Assembly: GCA_019636335.1 (NCBI GenBank)
Contig: JAHBXR010000003.1
Coordinates: 248,001-312,000, forward strand
Length of the DNA: 64,000 bases
Direction of reading: 5' to 3'
From: Pirellulales bacterium
GTDB lineage: Bacteria; Planctomycetota; Planctomycetia; Pirellulales; JAEUIK01
Below are positions 47,483 through 55,588 of this stretch, piece after piece (position 1 is the first letter of the stretch; every line of letters starts with the position of its first letter). Below the pieces are notes generated by a model. The model made no database searches and was not told the DNA's origin. It saw only the letters and a list, made by a program, of their open reading frames with translations. Both the position numbers and the translations under genes were made by a program.

Positions 47483-49345
47483 ATGCCCCGTCACACCATT
47501 TGCTGGTCGTTGTTGTGCCTTGTCTCGTCGATCTTGTGCGGAGGCTGCAGCGCCAAGTCTCCGCCCCCCGTTCGGGCCGAACGCCGTGAGCCGACGCCGA
47601 GCATGCCCGAGTTGGTTGATGCGGAGAACTCGCCTGCTGCGCACGACGAATCCGTGACCAGAGAGCCCGAGCGCGACGAGATCGAAGAGCACGACGTCGT
47701 GATTCGTAATGCCCTGGTTTACGACGGCAGCGGTGGGAAACCCATCGACGGTGGCGTCGCGATCGACGGCGATCGTATCGTCCACGTGGGAGACGTGAGC
47801 CATCGCAAGGGAAAGACGGATCTCGACGCCCGGGGCAAAGCTGTCGCGCCCGGCTTCATCAACATGCTCAGTTGGGCCACGACGTCCCTGATCGAGGATC
47901 CCCTCTCGCAGAGCGATATTCGCCAGGGAGTGACGCTCGAGGTGATGGGCGAAGGGTGGTCGATGGGGCCGCTCACCGACGAGATGCGTCGTCAGGAGCT
48001 CGAAACGCAGAGCGATATCAAGTACGAGATTCCCTGGACCACGCTCGGTGAATACCTCGAGTATCTCGAGGATCGCGGCGTTTCGCCGAACGTGGCGTCC
48101 TTCGTCGGGGCGACGACCGTGCGCATTCACGTGCTGGGGTACGAAGATCGTCCGCCGACCGAAGAAGAGCTGCGCGAAATGCAGGACCTTGTCCGGCAGG
48201 CGATGCAGGAGGGTGCGCTCGGCGTCGGATCGTCGTTGATTTACGCTCCGGCGTTCTATGCCTCGACCGAGGAATTGATCGCCCTTTGCCAGGTCGCCGG
48301 CGAGCATGGCGGTATGTATATCTCGCACATCCGTAGCGAAGGCAACCAGTTGCTCGAAGCGGTCGACGAGTTGATCCGCATTGCGCGCGAGGCGAACGTC
48401 CCCGCGGAGATTTACCATCTCAAGGCAGCGGGCGAGAAGAACTGGCCGAAGTTCGACGAGGCGTTTCACAGGATCGAGCAGGCCCGCAGCGAAGGGCTGG
48501 ACATCACCGCCAATATGTACACCTACACCGCGGGGGCCACCGGCCTGAACGCCGCCATGCCCCCCTGGGTGCAAGAAGGGGGACTCGACGCCTGGGTCGA
48601 GCGCTTACAAGATCCAGAAACCCGCCTGCGGCTGCTCAGCGAAATGCGCGTGGAAAGCGATCGTTGGGAGAACCTGTTGCTGCTGGCCGGCTCGCCGGCG
48701 AACGTCTTGCTCGTGGGCTTTTCCAATGAGAAGCTCAAACCCCTCACGGGCAAGACGTTGGCACAAGTCGCGGCCGAACGGGGCAAGTCGCCCGAGGAAA
48801 CGGCCATGGATCTGGTCGTCGAAGACCACAGCCGCGTCGACACGGTCTATTTCATGATGTCCGAAGACAACGTCCGCCGTGGACTCGCGCAACCTTGGGT
48901 GAGTTTAGGATCCGACGCAGGCTCGGAAACCCCGGCCGGTAAGTTTCTGCTCTCGCAGCCTCACCCGCGCGCCTACGGCAACTTTGCACGCTTCCTGGGC
49001 AAGTACGTGCGCGAGGAACAAGTGGTGCCGCTGGAAGAGGCGATTCACAAGCTTACCGCCCTGCCGGCCGAGAATCTGAAACTCAAGGACCGCGGCCGGC
49101 TCGCGCCGGGGTATTTCGCCGACGTGGTCCTCTTCGATCCCGCGACGATCGCCGACCAGGCAACGTTCGAAGTGCCGCACCAGTATTCGACCGGGGTCGA
49201 TACCGTGCTCGTCAATGGCGTGCCCGTATTACGCGACGGAGAGCACACGGGCGCCAAGCCAGGTAAGTTCGTGCGCGGACCAGGCTGGCGTGAGAACCAG
49301 GAAGATCATTCCGACGGCGTGTCCGCGCGCAGCGCGGCTCCGTAG
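47483..49345 (+). CDS. D-aminoacylase-like amidohydrolase, probable lipoprotein, lacking the HxH metal motif
   Basis: A 620-residue protein started at MPRHTICWSLL (47483) with an AAGGAG ribosome site 8 bases upstream. The N terminus is a signal peptide ending LCGGCS, an imperfect lipobox. The amidohydrolase fold follows (VVIRNALVYDGSG, GKAVAPGFINMLSW). In N-acyl-D-amino-acid deacylases the first strand ends PGFIDxHxH; here it reads PGFINMLSW, so the HxH metal ligands are absent, and the ligand cysteine strand reads EVMGEGWSMGP without cysteine. The later histidine (IYHLKAAGEKNW) and aspartate (LGSDAG) are kept. The same LSW variant recurs in a clade I know from Planctomycetes and Bacteroidetes, so it may be a functional subfamily with one metal. 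Confidence 0.8.
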   Translation: MPRHTICWSLLCLVSSILCGGCSAKSPPPVRAERREPTPSMPELVDAENSPAAHDESVTREPERDEIEEHDVVIRNALVYDGSGGKPIDGGVAIDGDRIVHVGDVSHRKGKTDLDARGKAVAPGFINMLSWATTSLIEDPLSQSDIRQGVTLEVMGEGWSMGPLTDEMRRQELETQSDIKYEIPWTTLGEYLEYLEDRGVSPNVASFVGATTVRIHVLGYEDRPPTEEELREMQDLVRQAMQEGALGVGSSLIYAPAFYASTEELIALCQVAGEHGGMYISHIRSEGNQLLEAVDELIRIAREANVPAEIYHLKAAGEKNWPKFDEAFHRIEQARSEGLDITANMYTYTAGATGLNAAMPPWVQEGGLDAWVERLQDPETRLRLLSEMRVESDRWENLLLLAGSPANVLLVGFSNEKLKPLTGKTLAQVAAERGKSPEETAMDLVVEDHSRVDTVYFMMSEDNVRRGLAQPWVSLGSDAGSETPAGKFLLSQPHPRAYGNFARFLGKYVREEQVVPLEEAIHKLTALPAENLKLKDRGRLAPGYFADVVLFDPATIADQATFEVPHQYSTGVDTVLVNGVPVLRDGEHTGAKPGKFVRGPGWRENQEDHSDGVSARSAAP

Positions 49346-49380
49346 TTGATAGTTCGCTTTTTTTGTTCTTTGGGAAGCAA

Positions 49381-50127
49381 ATGAGATTCGAGAATCGAAC
49401 CGTCGTCATTACGGGTGCAGGATCGGGGATTGGTCGTGCGGCCGCAGTACGCTTCGCGGCAGAGGGGGCGCGCGTCGTCGTTTCCGACCTTCGCGCCGAG
49501 ACGGCACGGGCCACCGCCGACCTGGTTGAGCAACAGGGGAGCTCGGCGCTGGTGGCGACGTGCGACGTCGGCGATGTCGCTTCGGTACAGACGATGTTCC
49601 AGGCGATCGACGATCGCGGCTGGGAGATCGACTGCCTGGTCAACAACGCCGGCAACGCCGAAGAGGGGCTGCAGGGGGTCCACGAAGTCAGCGACGAACG
49701 CTGGCGCTCGATGATCCGCGTCCACCTCGACGGCACGTTTTATTGCACGCGCGAGGCCGTCCGCCGCATGCTCCCGCGCCAGCGCGGAGCGATTGTGAAT
49801 CTCGGCTCGGTCGCGGGCCTGCGCGGGCTCGGCGGCACCGCCGCCTATTCGGCCGCGAAGGGGGGCGTCATCGCCTTTACCAAGGCGATCTCCGAAGAAG
49901 TCGCCAAGCACGGCATTCGCGCGAATTGCGTGGCGCCCGGTTGGATCGAAACCCCCATGCTCGACAACCTGCCCGAGCGCTGGCGCCCCGGCATGGTCAA
50001 GCACACACCGCTAGGGCGCATCGGCCGCGCGGATGAAGTGGCCGCCCTGGTGTTGTTCCTGGCGAGCGACGACGCGAGCTTTATCACCGGACAATGCGTC
50101 AGCCCGAACGGGGGTATGTATCGCTGA
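49381..50127 (+). CDS. Short-chain dehydrogenase/reductase
   Basis: A 248-residue classical SDR started at MRFENRTVVITGAG (49381). The TGAGSGIG cofactor motif is near residue 12, NNAG near 88, catalytic serine in NLGSVAGL, and YSAAK with the catalytic Tyr and Lys. The PGWIETPM block and the end FITGQCVSPNGGMYR (normally D-GG) are typical. The acidic residue after the second strand (SDLRAE) suggests NAD rather than NADP. The substrate is unknown. It follows the amidohydrolase by 35 bp on the same strand, so the two may share a transcript. Confidence 0.9.
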   Translation: MRFENRTVVITGAGSGIGRAAAVRFAAEGARVVVSDLRAETARATADLVEQQGSSALVATCDVGDVASVQTMFQAIDDRGWEIDCLVNNAGNAEEGLQGVHEVSDERWRSMIRVHLDGTFYCTREAVRRMLPRQRGAIVNLGSVAGLRGLGGTAAYSAAKGGVIAFTKAISEEVAKHGIRANCVAPGWIETPMLDNLPERWRPGMVKHTPLGRIGRADEVAALVLFLASDDASFITGQCVSPNGGMYR

Positions 50128-50181
50128 GGCTCCTTCGTTTCGACGTGACGTCGACCACGGGTTGTTCTGAAAGGCTTGAGT

Positions 50182-50475
50182 ATGGATTCCATCATTCGAG
50201 ATGTCGCAGGCATGGATGAGACGCAACGCCGAGCGATGGAAAACGTGCTTGGTCGCGAGTTGCAGGCCAATCAACGTCTGATAATCCGTGTGACGCAAGT
50301 AGACGAATGCGCACCGGCGGACACCGACGCCGTGCTGCAACGGCAATCGATCGAAGACTGGAAAAGAGTCTACGAAGGGCTGGATGCCGAACAGGTCGAA
50401 GCGATTGATCGAATCGTCAATAGGCGAGTCAGCCTTAGCCGCCACTCGCTTCCGGCCAACCTTCGCGGCCGATGA
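50182..50475 (+). CDS. Small hypothetical protein
   Basis: A 97-residue protein from ATG 50182; a TTG two codons earlier is also in frame. The sequence is evenly helical and charged (DETQRRAMENVLGRELQANQ, IEDWKRVYEGLDAEQVEAID). The C-terminal W-x-x-VY-x-GL-x-x-x-x-x-x-I pattern recurs in small planctomycete proteins I have seen, which supports a real gene. No DNA-binding or enzymatic motif is evident. An AAAGG lies about 8 bases ahead of the start. The last 41 bp overlap the 3' end of the convergent pcm gene. Confidence 0.5.
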   Translation: MDSIIRDVAGMDETQRRAMENVLGRELQANQRLIIRVTQVDECAPADTDAVLQRQSIEDWKRVYEGLDAEQVEAIDRIVNRRVSLSRHSLPANLRGR

Positions 50476-51100
50476 GTGGCACGAAGCGGCAGCCTGACAG
50501 ACGCCGCACGCGCGGCTGCCCGTTGATCTTGGTGATCTGTTCCAACACCTGTCCGGCGAGATCGCCCACGGGAATGACGAGGATCCCCCCCTCGCGAAGC
50601 TGCTCGAACAACAGCGGCGGCACGTGCTCGGCCGCGGCCGTAACGATGACGCGGTCGTAAGGGGCACGCGCCGGCCAGCCGAGTGTCCCATCGCCGACGT
50701 GCCCTGCGACGTTCGTAAAGCCCAGCTCTTCCAGCACGATCGCGGCCTGCTTTGCCAGCGCCGTGTGACGTTCGATCGTGACCACGTCGTGCGCGAGCTC
50801 GGCCAGCACCGCCGTTTGATAGCCGCTGCCCGTGCCGATTTCGAGCACCGATTCGTCCCCCGTCAGATCGAGGGCCTCCGTCATCAAGGCCACGATGTAG
50901 GGTTGGCTGATCGTTTGCTCGCAGTCGATACCGAGGGCGTTGTCGGCATAGGCAAAGCGTTGCATGTCGACGGGCAAGAATCGTTCGCGCGGAACACGAG
51001 CCATCGCGCGCAGCACGCGCGGATCGGTGATGCCGCGATCGATCAACTGCTGGCTGAGCATTGCCTGCTTCGCGGCAGAGTAGCCGGTCGAGGAATCCAT
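50435..51100 (-). CDS. pcm: Protein-L-isoaspartate O-methyltransferase
   Basis: A 221-residue protein started at MDSSTGYSAAK (51100). It carries the family signatures: MLSQQLIDRGITDPRVLRAM and VPRERFLP at the N terminus, then QTISQPYIVALMTEAL, LEIGTGSGYQTAVLAEL (motif I), and VTAAAEHVPPLL with GGILVIPVG. Pcm methylates isoaspartyl residues in damaged proteins using SAM, allowing repair. Length and motifs are normal. It is followed upstream, on the same strand, by recJ (67-bp gap). Confidence 0.93.
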   Translation of the reverse strand: MDSSTGYSAAKQAMLSQQLIDRGITDPRVLRAMARVPRERFLPVDMQRFAYADNALGIDCEQTISQPYIVALMTEALDLTGDESVLEIGTGSGYQTAVLAELAHDVVTIERHTALAKQAAIVLEELGFTNVAGHVGDGTLGWPARAPYDRVIVTAAAEHVPPLLFEQLREGGILVIPVGDLAGQVLEQITKINGQPRVRRLSGCRFVPLIGREGWPEASGG

Positions 51101-51166
51101 GTGCGCGGCCCTTCGCGTCACAGCGCGGGAAACCAGACGTCGGTTCCCCTGTCTGCATTGTACTGC

Positions 51167-52975
51167 TCAGCCCGCTTGTCGACTCGAAGACGCGGGTGAT
51201 CCCACGGCCACGGCGGCAGGTCCGTCCACGCTACCGGTCGCCACGCGCCAGTCGGCGAGTTGGATTTCGACCTTGCGCTGCCCGCGGAATTCATTGATCA
51301 CCGGCCGGAAGGCGATCTCGAGCGGCCCTTCGGTTCCTTCGATCTCTTCGGCCCATTCGCCGCCGCCGAAGGCCACGGCACGCATGGCGACGCCGTGCTG
51401 GACGAGCTTGAGCGACAGGTGACGGCCGCCGCCGCCGATCTTTGTCGGAGGCGCGGCCAGACGCACGTCATTCGCGCACAACAGCGGTCGGCGGTTGCCC
51501 TGACCGAACGGGGCCAGGCTTTCAATCTGCGTCACCACCGGCAGGCTGAAGGCCGACAGCGGCGCCTCGGCGTCGATCCACAGCTCCGGCTCGCGATGTT
51601 CGGCCGCGATCGTTTCGGCCACGTGTTCGCAGAACTGCGAGCGGAACAATTCGATCCGCGTCTCTTCGATTTTCAGGCCCGCCGCGGCCGCGTGGCCGCC
51701 AAAACCGAGCAAGTGATCGGCGCAGGTGGCCAGCGCCGCGTGCAGATCGAATCCCGGCACGCTGCGCGCCGAACCAGCGCCCGGCGCCACCGAAACCTGG
51801 TCGAGCGAGATCAGCACCACGGGCCGGTGGTACTTCTCCACCAGCCGACTGGCGACGATACCGATGACGCCCGCGTGCCAGCCGCGGCCGGCAAGCACGA
51901 GCGCGGCATCGCCGTGCGGATCGAATTCTTCCTGCGCCTGCTTGTTCGCCGCGAGATAGATGCTTCGCTCGAGGCTTTGCCGGCTGTTGTTCAATTCGTT
52001 GATGTACTGGGCCAGCGCCAGGGCACGCTCTTCCGATTCGGTCGTCAGCAGCTCGACCGCCAGTTGTGCTTGCCCCAGTCGTCCGGCGGCGTTCAAGCGC
52101 GGCGCGAGCGAAAAGGCGACGTCCTCGGCGTCGAGCTGGCTCTTCTTCGTCAACTCGGCCACTTGGATGAGCGCGGTGAGTCCCAGCGTCGGATGCTGGC
52201 TGAGCGACATGAGCCCATGCCGGACGAGGACGCGATTTTCATCGACCAGCGGCACGACGTCCGCCACCGTGCCGAGCGAAGCCAGGGCGATCGCTTGCAG
52301 CAGGAAGTCCTTCATCCGCGGGGCGACCTTCGTCGCGTTGCTCGCCTTCTGACAGAGCGCCCAGGCCAGCTTGAAGGCGACTCCCGATCCGCTGAGATCG
52401 CCAAACGGATAGCTGCTGCCCGGCAAACGCGGATGGACCAGCGCGTCGACCTCGGGCAATCGGTCTGCCCAGAGATGATGGTCGGTAATGACGAGCTTCA
52501 AGCCCAGCCGGCGCGCGGTCTCCGCTTCGGCCACGGCGGTGGCGCCGCAGTCGACCGTAATGACGAGCCTGGCCCCCTGCGCGGCCAGCTTCGTCAGCGC
52601 CTCGTCGTTCAGCCCGTATCCCTCGTCGAGGCGATGCGGCACGTAGTAGCCGACGTCGGCGCCGAGCAGTTTCAGGCAGCGCCACAAGAGCGCCGTGGCG
52701 GTCATGCCATCGACGTCGTAGTCGCCATAGATCACGATCCGCTCGCGTGACGTGATCGCTGCGTGAATAACCTCGACCGCCTGTGGAATACCGGGCAGAA
52801 GCTGCGGATCGCGCAGCGCCGACAGTTTCGGCTCGAGAAAGATCTGTGCCGCGGTGGGTTCTTCGATGCCGCGAGCGATGAGCAATTGAGCCACCACGGC
52901 CGAAACTCCGGTCGCCCGCTGCAAGGCCGCGATGCGATCGGGATCGTGGGGCCGAATCCGCCAACGTTTCTGCAT
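51167..52975 (-). CDS. recJ: Single-stranded-DNA-specific exonuclease RecJ
   Basis: A 602-residue protein with the DHH superfamily motifs in order: IVIYGDYDVDGMTAT (motif I, about residues 80-94), VITVDCGA (motif II), VITDHHLW (motif III, DHH) and GTVADVVPL (motif IV). The C-terminal DHHA1 domain shows GRGWHAGVIGIVASRL and GFGGHAAAAGL, and an OB-like tail follows. RecJ degrades single-stranded DNA 5' to 3' in recombination and mismatch repair. The length is close to the usual 560-580 residues. The start at MQKRWRIRP gives the common RecJ opening. Confidence 0.95.
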   Translation of the reverse strand: MQKRWRIRPHDPDRIAALQRATGVSAVVAQLLIARGIEEPTAAQIFLEPKLSALRDPQLLPGIPQAVEVIHAAITSRERIVIYGDYDVDGMTATALLWRCLKLLGADVGYYVPHRLDEGYGLNDEALTKLAAQGARLVITVDCGATAVAEAETARRLGLKLVITDHHLWADRLPEVDALVHPRLPGSSYPFGDLSGSGVAFKLAWALCQKASNATKVAPRMKDFLLQAIALASLGTVADVVPLVDENRVLVRHGLMSLSQHPTLGLTALIQVAELTKKSQLDAEDVAFSLAPRLNAAGRLGQAQLAVELLTTESEERALALAQYINELNNSRQSLERSIYLAANKQAQEEFDPHGDAALVLAGRGWHAGVIGIVASRLVEKYHRPVVLISLDQVSVAPGAGSARSVPGFDLHAALATCADHLLGFGGHAAAAGLKIEETRIELFRSQFCEHVAETIAAEHREPELWIDAEAPLSAFSLPVVTQIESLAPFGQGNRRPLLCANDVRLAAPPTKIGGGGRHLSLKLVQHGVAMRAVAFGGGEWAEEIEGTEGPLEIAFRPVINEFRGQRKVEIQLADWRVATGSVDGPAAVAVGSPASSSRQAG

Positions 52976-53098
52976 GACGTCTTCCTGACTGTTCGCTACG
53001 GCAGCCGGTGCCGTTCGGCGGGCTGAAAACTACTCCCTACAGTGGGCATTCAAGCAGGATTGGCCCAAGCTCGCAAGCCGCGCGCCCCTGCCAGCGGG

Positions 53099-54031
53099 CT
53101 ATTCCCGCACCGGCACGGAAGTGCCCATGAAAAATTCCTCGGCCGACCACTGCGAAAACCATTGCCGCAGGTCGCCGGCCAACTGGTCGAAGTCGAAACT
53201 GTTGGGATCGTGCTCGAATCCCACCTGCGCGGCACGTTCGATGGCCGAGCCGACCGTTTCGCCCGCGACCAGGGCCGCGAGCACCTCGTATTGAGCGCGA
53301 ACGAGCGGAAACCGCCGTACGACGTACTGCCGCCGAGAAAGGGCCATGAACGACTCGGTTGCCGCGGGGAACTCGGGTACGCGATTTTCCTTGCGAACCG
53401 TGCCGTAAAACTCGTTCACGGGAAAGCGCTGCGTGAGCAGCCGCAGGCAGGGCGCCATCACGAACCGCACCGAAGGCCACTCAGCGGTCGAAATGGACTG
53501 CAAACGTGCTGTGTCGAGCGTCGGTTCATTCTCCGTGCCCGGCCCGTCGAACACCTCGGCGATGGCCCATTCTAATTCCGCCAGATCGACGAGAAACTCA
53601 GGCCAACCGGGGCCGGCGGCTTCATCGTCGCGGCGAGGCGGGCGCGTCTCGATCAGGTAGTTTGAGAACCGCTCGCCCAGTCGGCCCAGCGTGTAGCTCT
53701 GCGAAGGGTAGGCCACGAGATAGGCGAGCGCGAACTCGCCGAACAATTCGTCTCCCATTGTCTGACGCAGCACGGAAAACTGCTCGGCCAGGCATTCCAC
53801 CAGTCGCGCAAAGTACGCGCGGTTGTAGATGGAGAGCCGTTCTGTGGCTGTAAGCGCGCGGCTGCGCTCGACAAGATCATCCACGCCGACCGTAGCGCCG
53901 CCCAATTCCGCGCGTGCTTCGACCGATGCGGCGCCCTGTGCGACTCCGCCCGGGTGCATGATGACTGCCTGCACCCACCGCTCGAGCCGGGCAAGATCTC
54001 TTGGCGGCGAATCACCGGCTGCCGCGCTCAT
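53099..54031 (-). CDS. bufC: DUF2063 / BufC-family bufferin maturation partner
   Basis: A 310-residue protein whose ATG overlaps the bufB stop by four bases. The N-terminal DUF2063 region is recognisable from [14 protein letters not shown], then [21 protein letters not shown] and [19 protein letters not shown] (residues about 60-110), the typical HvfC/BufC pattern, with [18 protein letters not shown] after it. The C-terminal half ends in a winged-helix-like segment ([19 protein letters not shown]). BufC-type proteins bring the precursor peptide to the MNIO enzyme BufB. The gene order A-B-C and the overlap make this assignment firm, although no DoxX-family (BufD) gene follows in the window. 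Confidence 0.88.
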   Translation of the reverse strand: MSAAAGDSPPRDLARLERWVQAVIMHPGGVAQGAASVEARAELGGATVGVDDLVERSRALTATERLSIYNRAYFARLVECLAEQFSVLRQTMGDELFGEFALAYLVAYPSQSYTLGRLGERFSNYLIETRPPRRDDEAAGPGWPEFLVDLAELEWAIAEVFDGPGTENEPTLDTARLQSISTAEWPSVRFVMAPCLRLLTQRFPVNEFYGTVRKENRVPEFPAATESFMALSRRQYVVRRFPLVRAQYEVLAALVAGETVGSAIERAAQVGFEHDPNSFDFDQLAGDLRQWFSQWSAEEFFMGTSVPVRE

Positions 54032-54963
54032 GCCACTTCCGGGAGCACGTAGCTCAAAGGGTGAGGAACCGAGGACGTGGAGATGATCTCCGCGCGTTGT
54101 CGATCCTGTGACGTGAGTGGCGCTGACGTTTCAGTCAGGGCCGCCGTCATGTGCTCGCGCGCCTTGAGCACCTCGGCATGCACCAGGGGAAACTCGGGAA
54201 TGTGCGCATCCCATTCGAGCAGCGTCGAGGCGCCGCCGGTCAACTGATGCGCCAGGCGATACAGCTCCCACACCGGATCGACGACGGGGCCGTCGTGCGT
54301 GTCGATCAGGTGCGTGCCGCAGTTTGTGTGCCCCGCCAGGTGGAACTGCACCACTCGTTCGTGCGGCACGGAGCGAATATATTCGATCGCGTCGAAGTCG
54401 TGGTTGACGCTCGACACGTAGACATTGTTCACGTCGAGCAGCAGCCCGCAGTTCGTTTCCTCGGCCATGCGTGCGAGGAACTCCCACTCCGGCATCGTCG
54501 AATCCTTGAACGTCACGTAGCTACTGGGGTTCTCGAGTACCAAGGGCCGTTCGAGCACCTCCTGCACCGTGCGAATCCGCGCGACGACGTGCGCCAACGA
54601 CTCTTCGTTGAGTGGAATCGGCAGCAGATCGTGCGCATTGAGCCCCGCCACGCCGGTCCAGCAGAGGTGATCGGAAATCCACCGCGCACGGCAAGCCTCG
54701 GCGAGCCCCTTCAAGCGGTTCAAATAGTCGAAATCGAGTGGATCGGTGCTGCCGATCGACAGCGAAACGCCGTGCATGACCACCGGATAACGCTCGGCGA
54801 TCTGCTCGAGCACGTAGCGCGGACGGCCGCGCGAGTCCATGAAGTTCTCGGAGATGATCTCGAACCAATCGACCGGCGGCTGATGTTCGAGGATGTGCGA
54901 GAAATGGACCGTTCGCAGCCCGACGCCGAGACCCAGATTCGGATGGCCGAGGCGAGCTTGCAT
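54028..54963 (-). CDS. bufB: DUF692 MNIO-family enzyme BufB (bufferin maturation)
   Basis: A 311-residue protein of the multinuclear non-heme iron oxidative enzyme family. Characteristic blocks: [77 protein letters not shown] and [20 protein letters not shown], which hold the His, Asp and Glu ligands of the iron centre. Such enzymes convert cysteines of bufferin precursors to thiooxazole-type copper ligands. I chose the ATG at 54963 ([11 protein letters not shown]) because it matches the family N terminus. An ATG at 55008 and another at 55035 are in frame, but both arise from the adjoining repeat element. It is coupled to bufC by a 4-bp overlap. Confidence 0.9.
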   Translation of the reverse strand: MQARLGHPNLGLGVGLRTVHFSHILEHQPPVDWFEIISENFMDSRGRPRYVLEQIAERYPVVMHGVSLSIGSTDPLDFDYLNRLKGLAEACRARWISDHLCWTGVAGLNAHDLLPIPLNEESLAHVVARIRTVQEVLERPLVLENPSSYVTFKDSTMPEWEFLARMAEETNCGLLLDVNNVYVSSVNHDFDAIEYIRSVPHERVVQFHLAGHTNCGTHLIDTHDGPVVDPVWELYRLAHQLTGGASTLLEWDAHIPEFPLVHAEVLKAREHMTAALTETSAPLTSQDRQRAEIISTSSVPHPLSYVLPEVA

Positions 54964-55005
54964 GGAGATTTGCGACGTGGAAGGCAAGAAAGTGTCACGC
55001 AGCCC

Positions 55006-55090
55006 CATGTAGGTCAGGTACTCCGTACCTGACAATCGATCGAGCTGGTCACATCGAAAGTTGTCAGGTACGGAGTACCTGACCTACATG
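55006..55090. repeat. REPIN-like double hairpin element, copy 2, between bufA and bufB
   Basis: A perfect 28-bp inverted repeat (55006-55033 with 55063-55090) encloses a 29-bp spacer. Each arm is itself a hairpin of GTCAGGTAC, three loop bases and GTACCTGAC. It is nearly identical to the element at 17624-17702. It lies in the 160-bp gap between the bufA stop and the bufB start and would form stable structure in the shared transcript. The ends create spurious ATG codons and open frames that extend neighbouring genes artificially. Confidence 0.9.
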
Positions 55091-55123
55091 AATGCTCCGC
55101 GTGATTTGACTGGCAACACCGTT

Positions 55124-55588
55124 TTACTTGGCCGGGGCGGCGCCCACCGTTTTACCGACATCGGCCATTTTCTTCTCGAAGGCGGCGCGCGCCTTTTCCC
55201 AGGCGGCATCGCCGAGCGGGACGGCGCACTCGCCCTTGCCCTTGCACTCGTTCGCGGCCACCGATTCACCGCAACCGCCGAGTCCCTTGCATTCGTTCTC
55301 GGCGTGGCAACTATGGGAGGCGGTCGTGGCACAGGTGCCCTGACCGGCGCAGGCATTGTCGCCACTGACACCCTTGCCCTGGCAGCTATTGAGTCCGCGG
55401 CACACGTGCTTCTCGGCCACGGTGTCACCAGCGGAATCGGCGACGGGGGTGGCATCCGATTCGGCTTCGGGCGTGACCTTCTCGGTCTTCGCGCCGCAGC
55501 CGACCATCGTGCCCGCCATCAGGCCGCCGAAGGCAGCCATGCTGAGCTTGCTGAAGTTGCGGCGATTGAGTTCCGGTTTTTTCGTCAT
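55124..55588 (-). CDS. bufA: Bufferin-type metallophore precursor, Cys-rich, BufA2-like, Tat/lipoprotein signal
   Basis: A 154-residue precursor started at MTKKPELNRRNF (55588); a GGGGGAAAG ribosome site is a few bases upstream. The leader carries a twin-arginine-like NRRNFSKLSM (residues 8-17), a hydrophobic run AAFGGLMAGTM and a lipobox-like MVGC with C31. The mature part holds nine more cysteines at 63, 69, 80, 86, 94, 100, 106, 115 and 121, always six apart within a group (CRGLNSC, CAGQGTC, CHAENEC, CKGLGGC, CKGKGEC). The tail is an amphipathic helix (AWEKARAAFEKKMADVGK). Together with bufB and bufC this matches BufA2-type RiPP metallophores, whose cysteines are modified to bind copper. 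Most characterised bufferins use a plain Sec signal, so the Tat/lipobox leader is unusual. Confidence 0.85.
   Translation of the reverse strand: MTKKPELNRRNFSKLSMAAFGGLMAGTMVGCGAKTEKVTPEAESDATPVADSAGDTVAEKHVCRGLNSCQGKGVSGDNACAGQGTCATTASHSCHAENECKGLGGCGESVAANECKGKGECAVPLGDAAWEKARAAFEKKMADVGKTVGAAPAK

Noticed and set aside
54964..55035. N-terminal extension of bufB beginning [10 protein letters not shown], and similar openings at 17851 and 55061
   Set aside because: These residues are translations of the double-hairpin repeat, not protein sequence; the family N terminus starts at the ATG at 54963.
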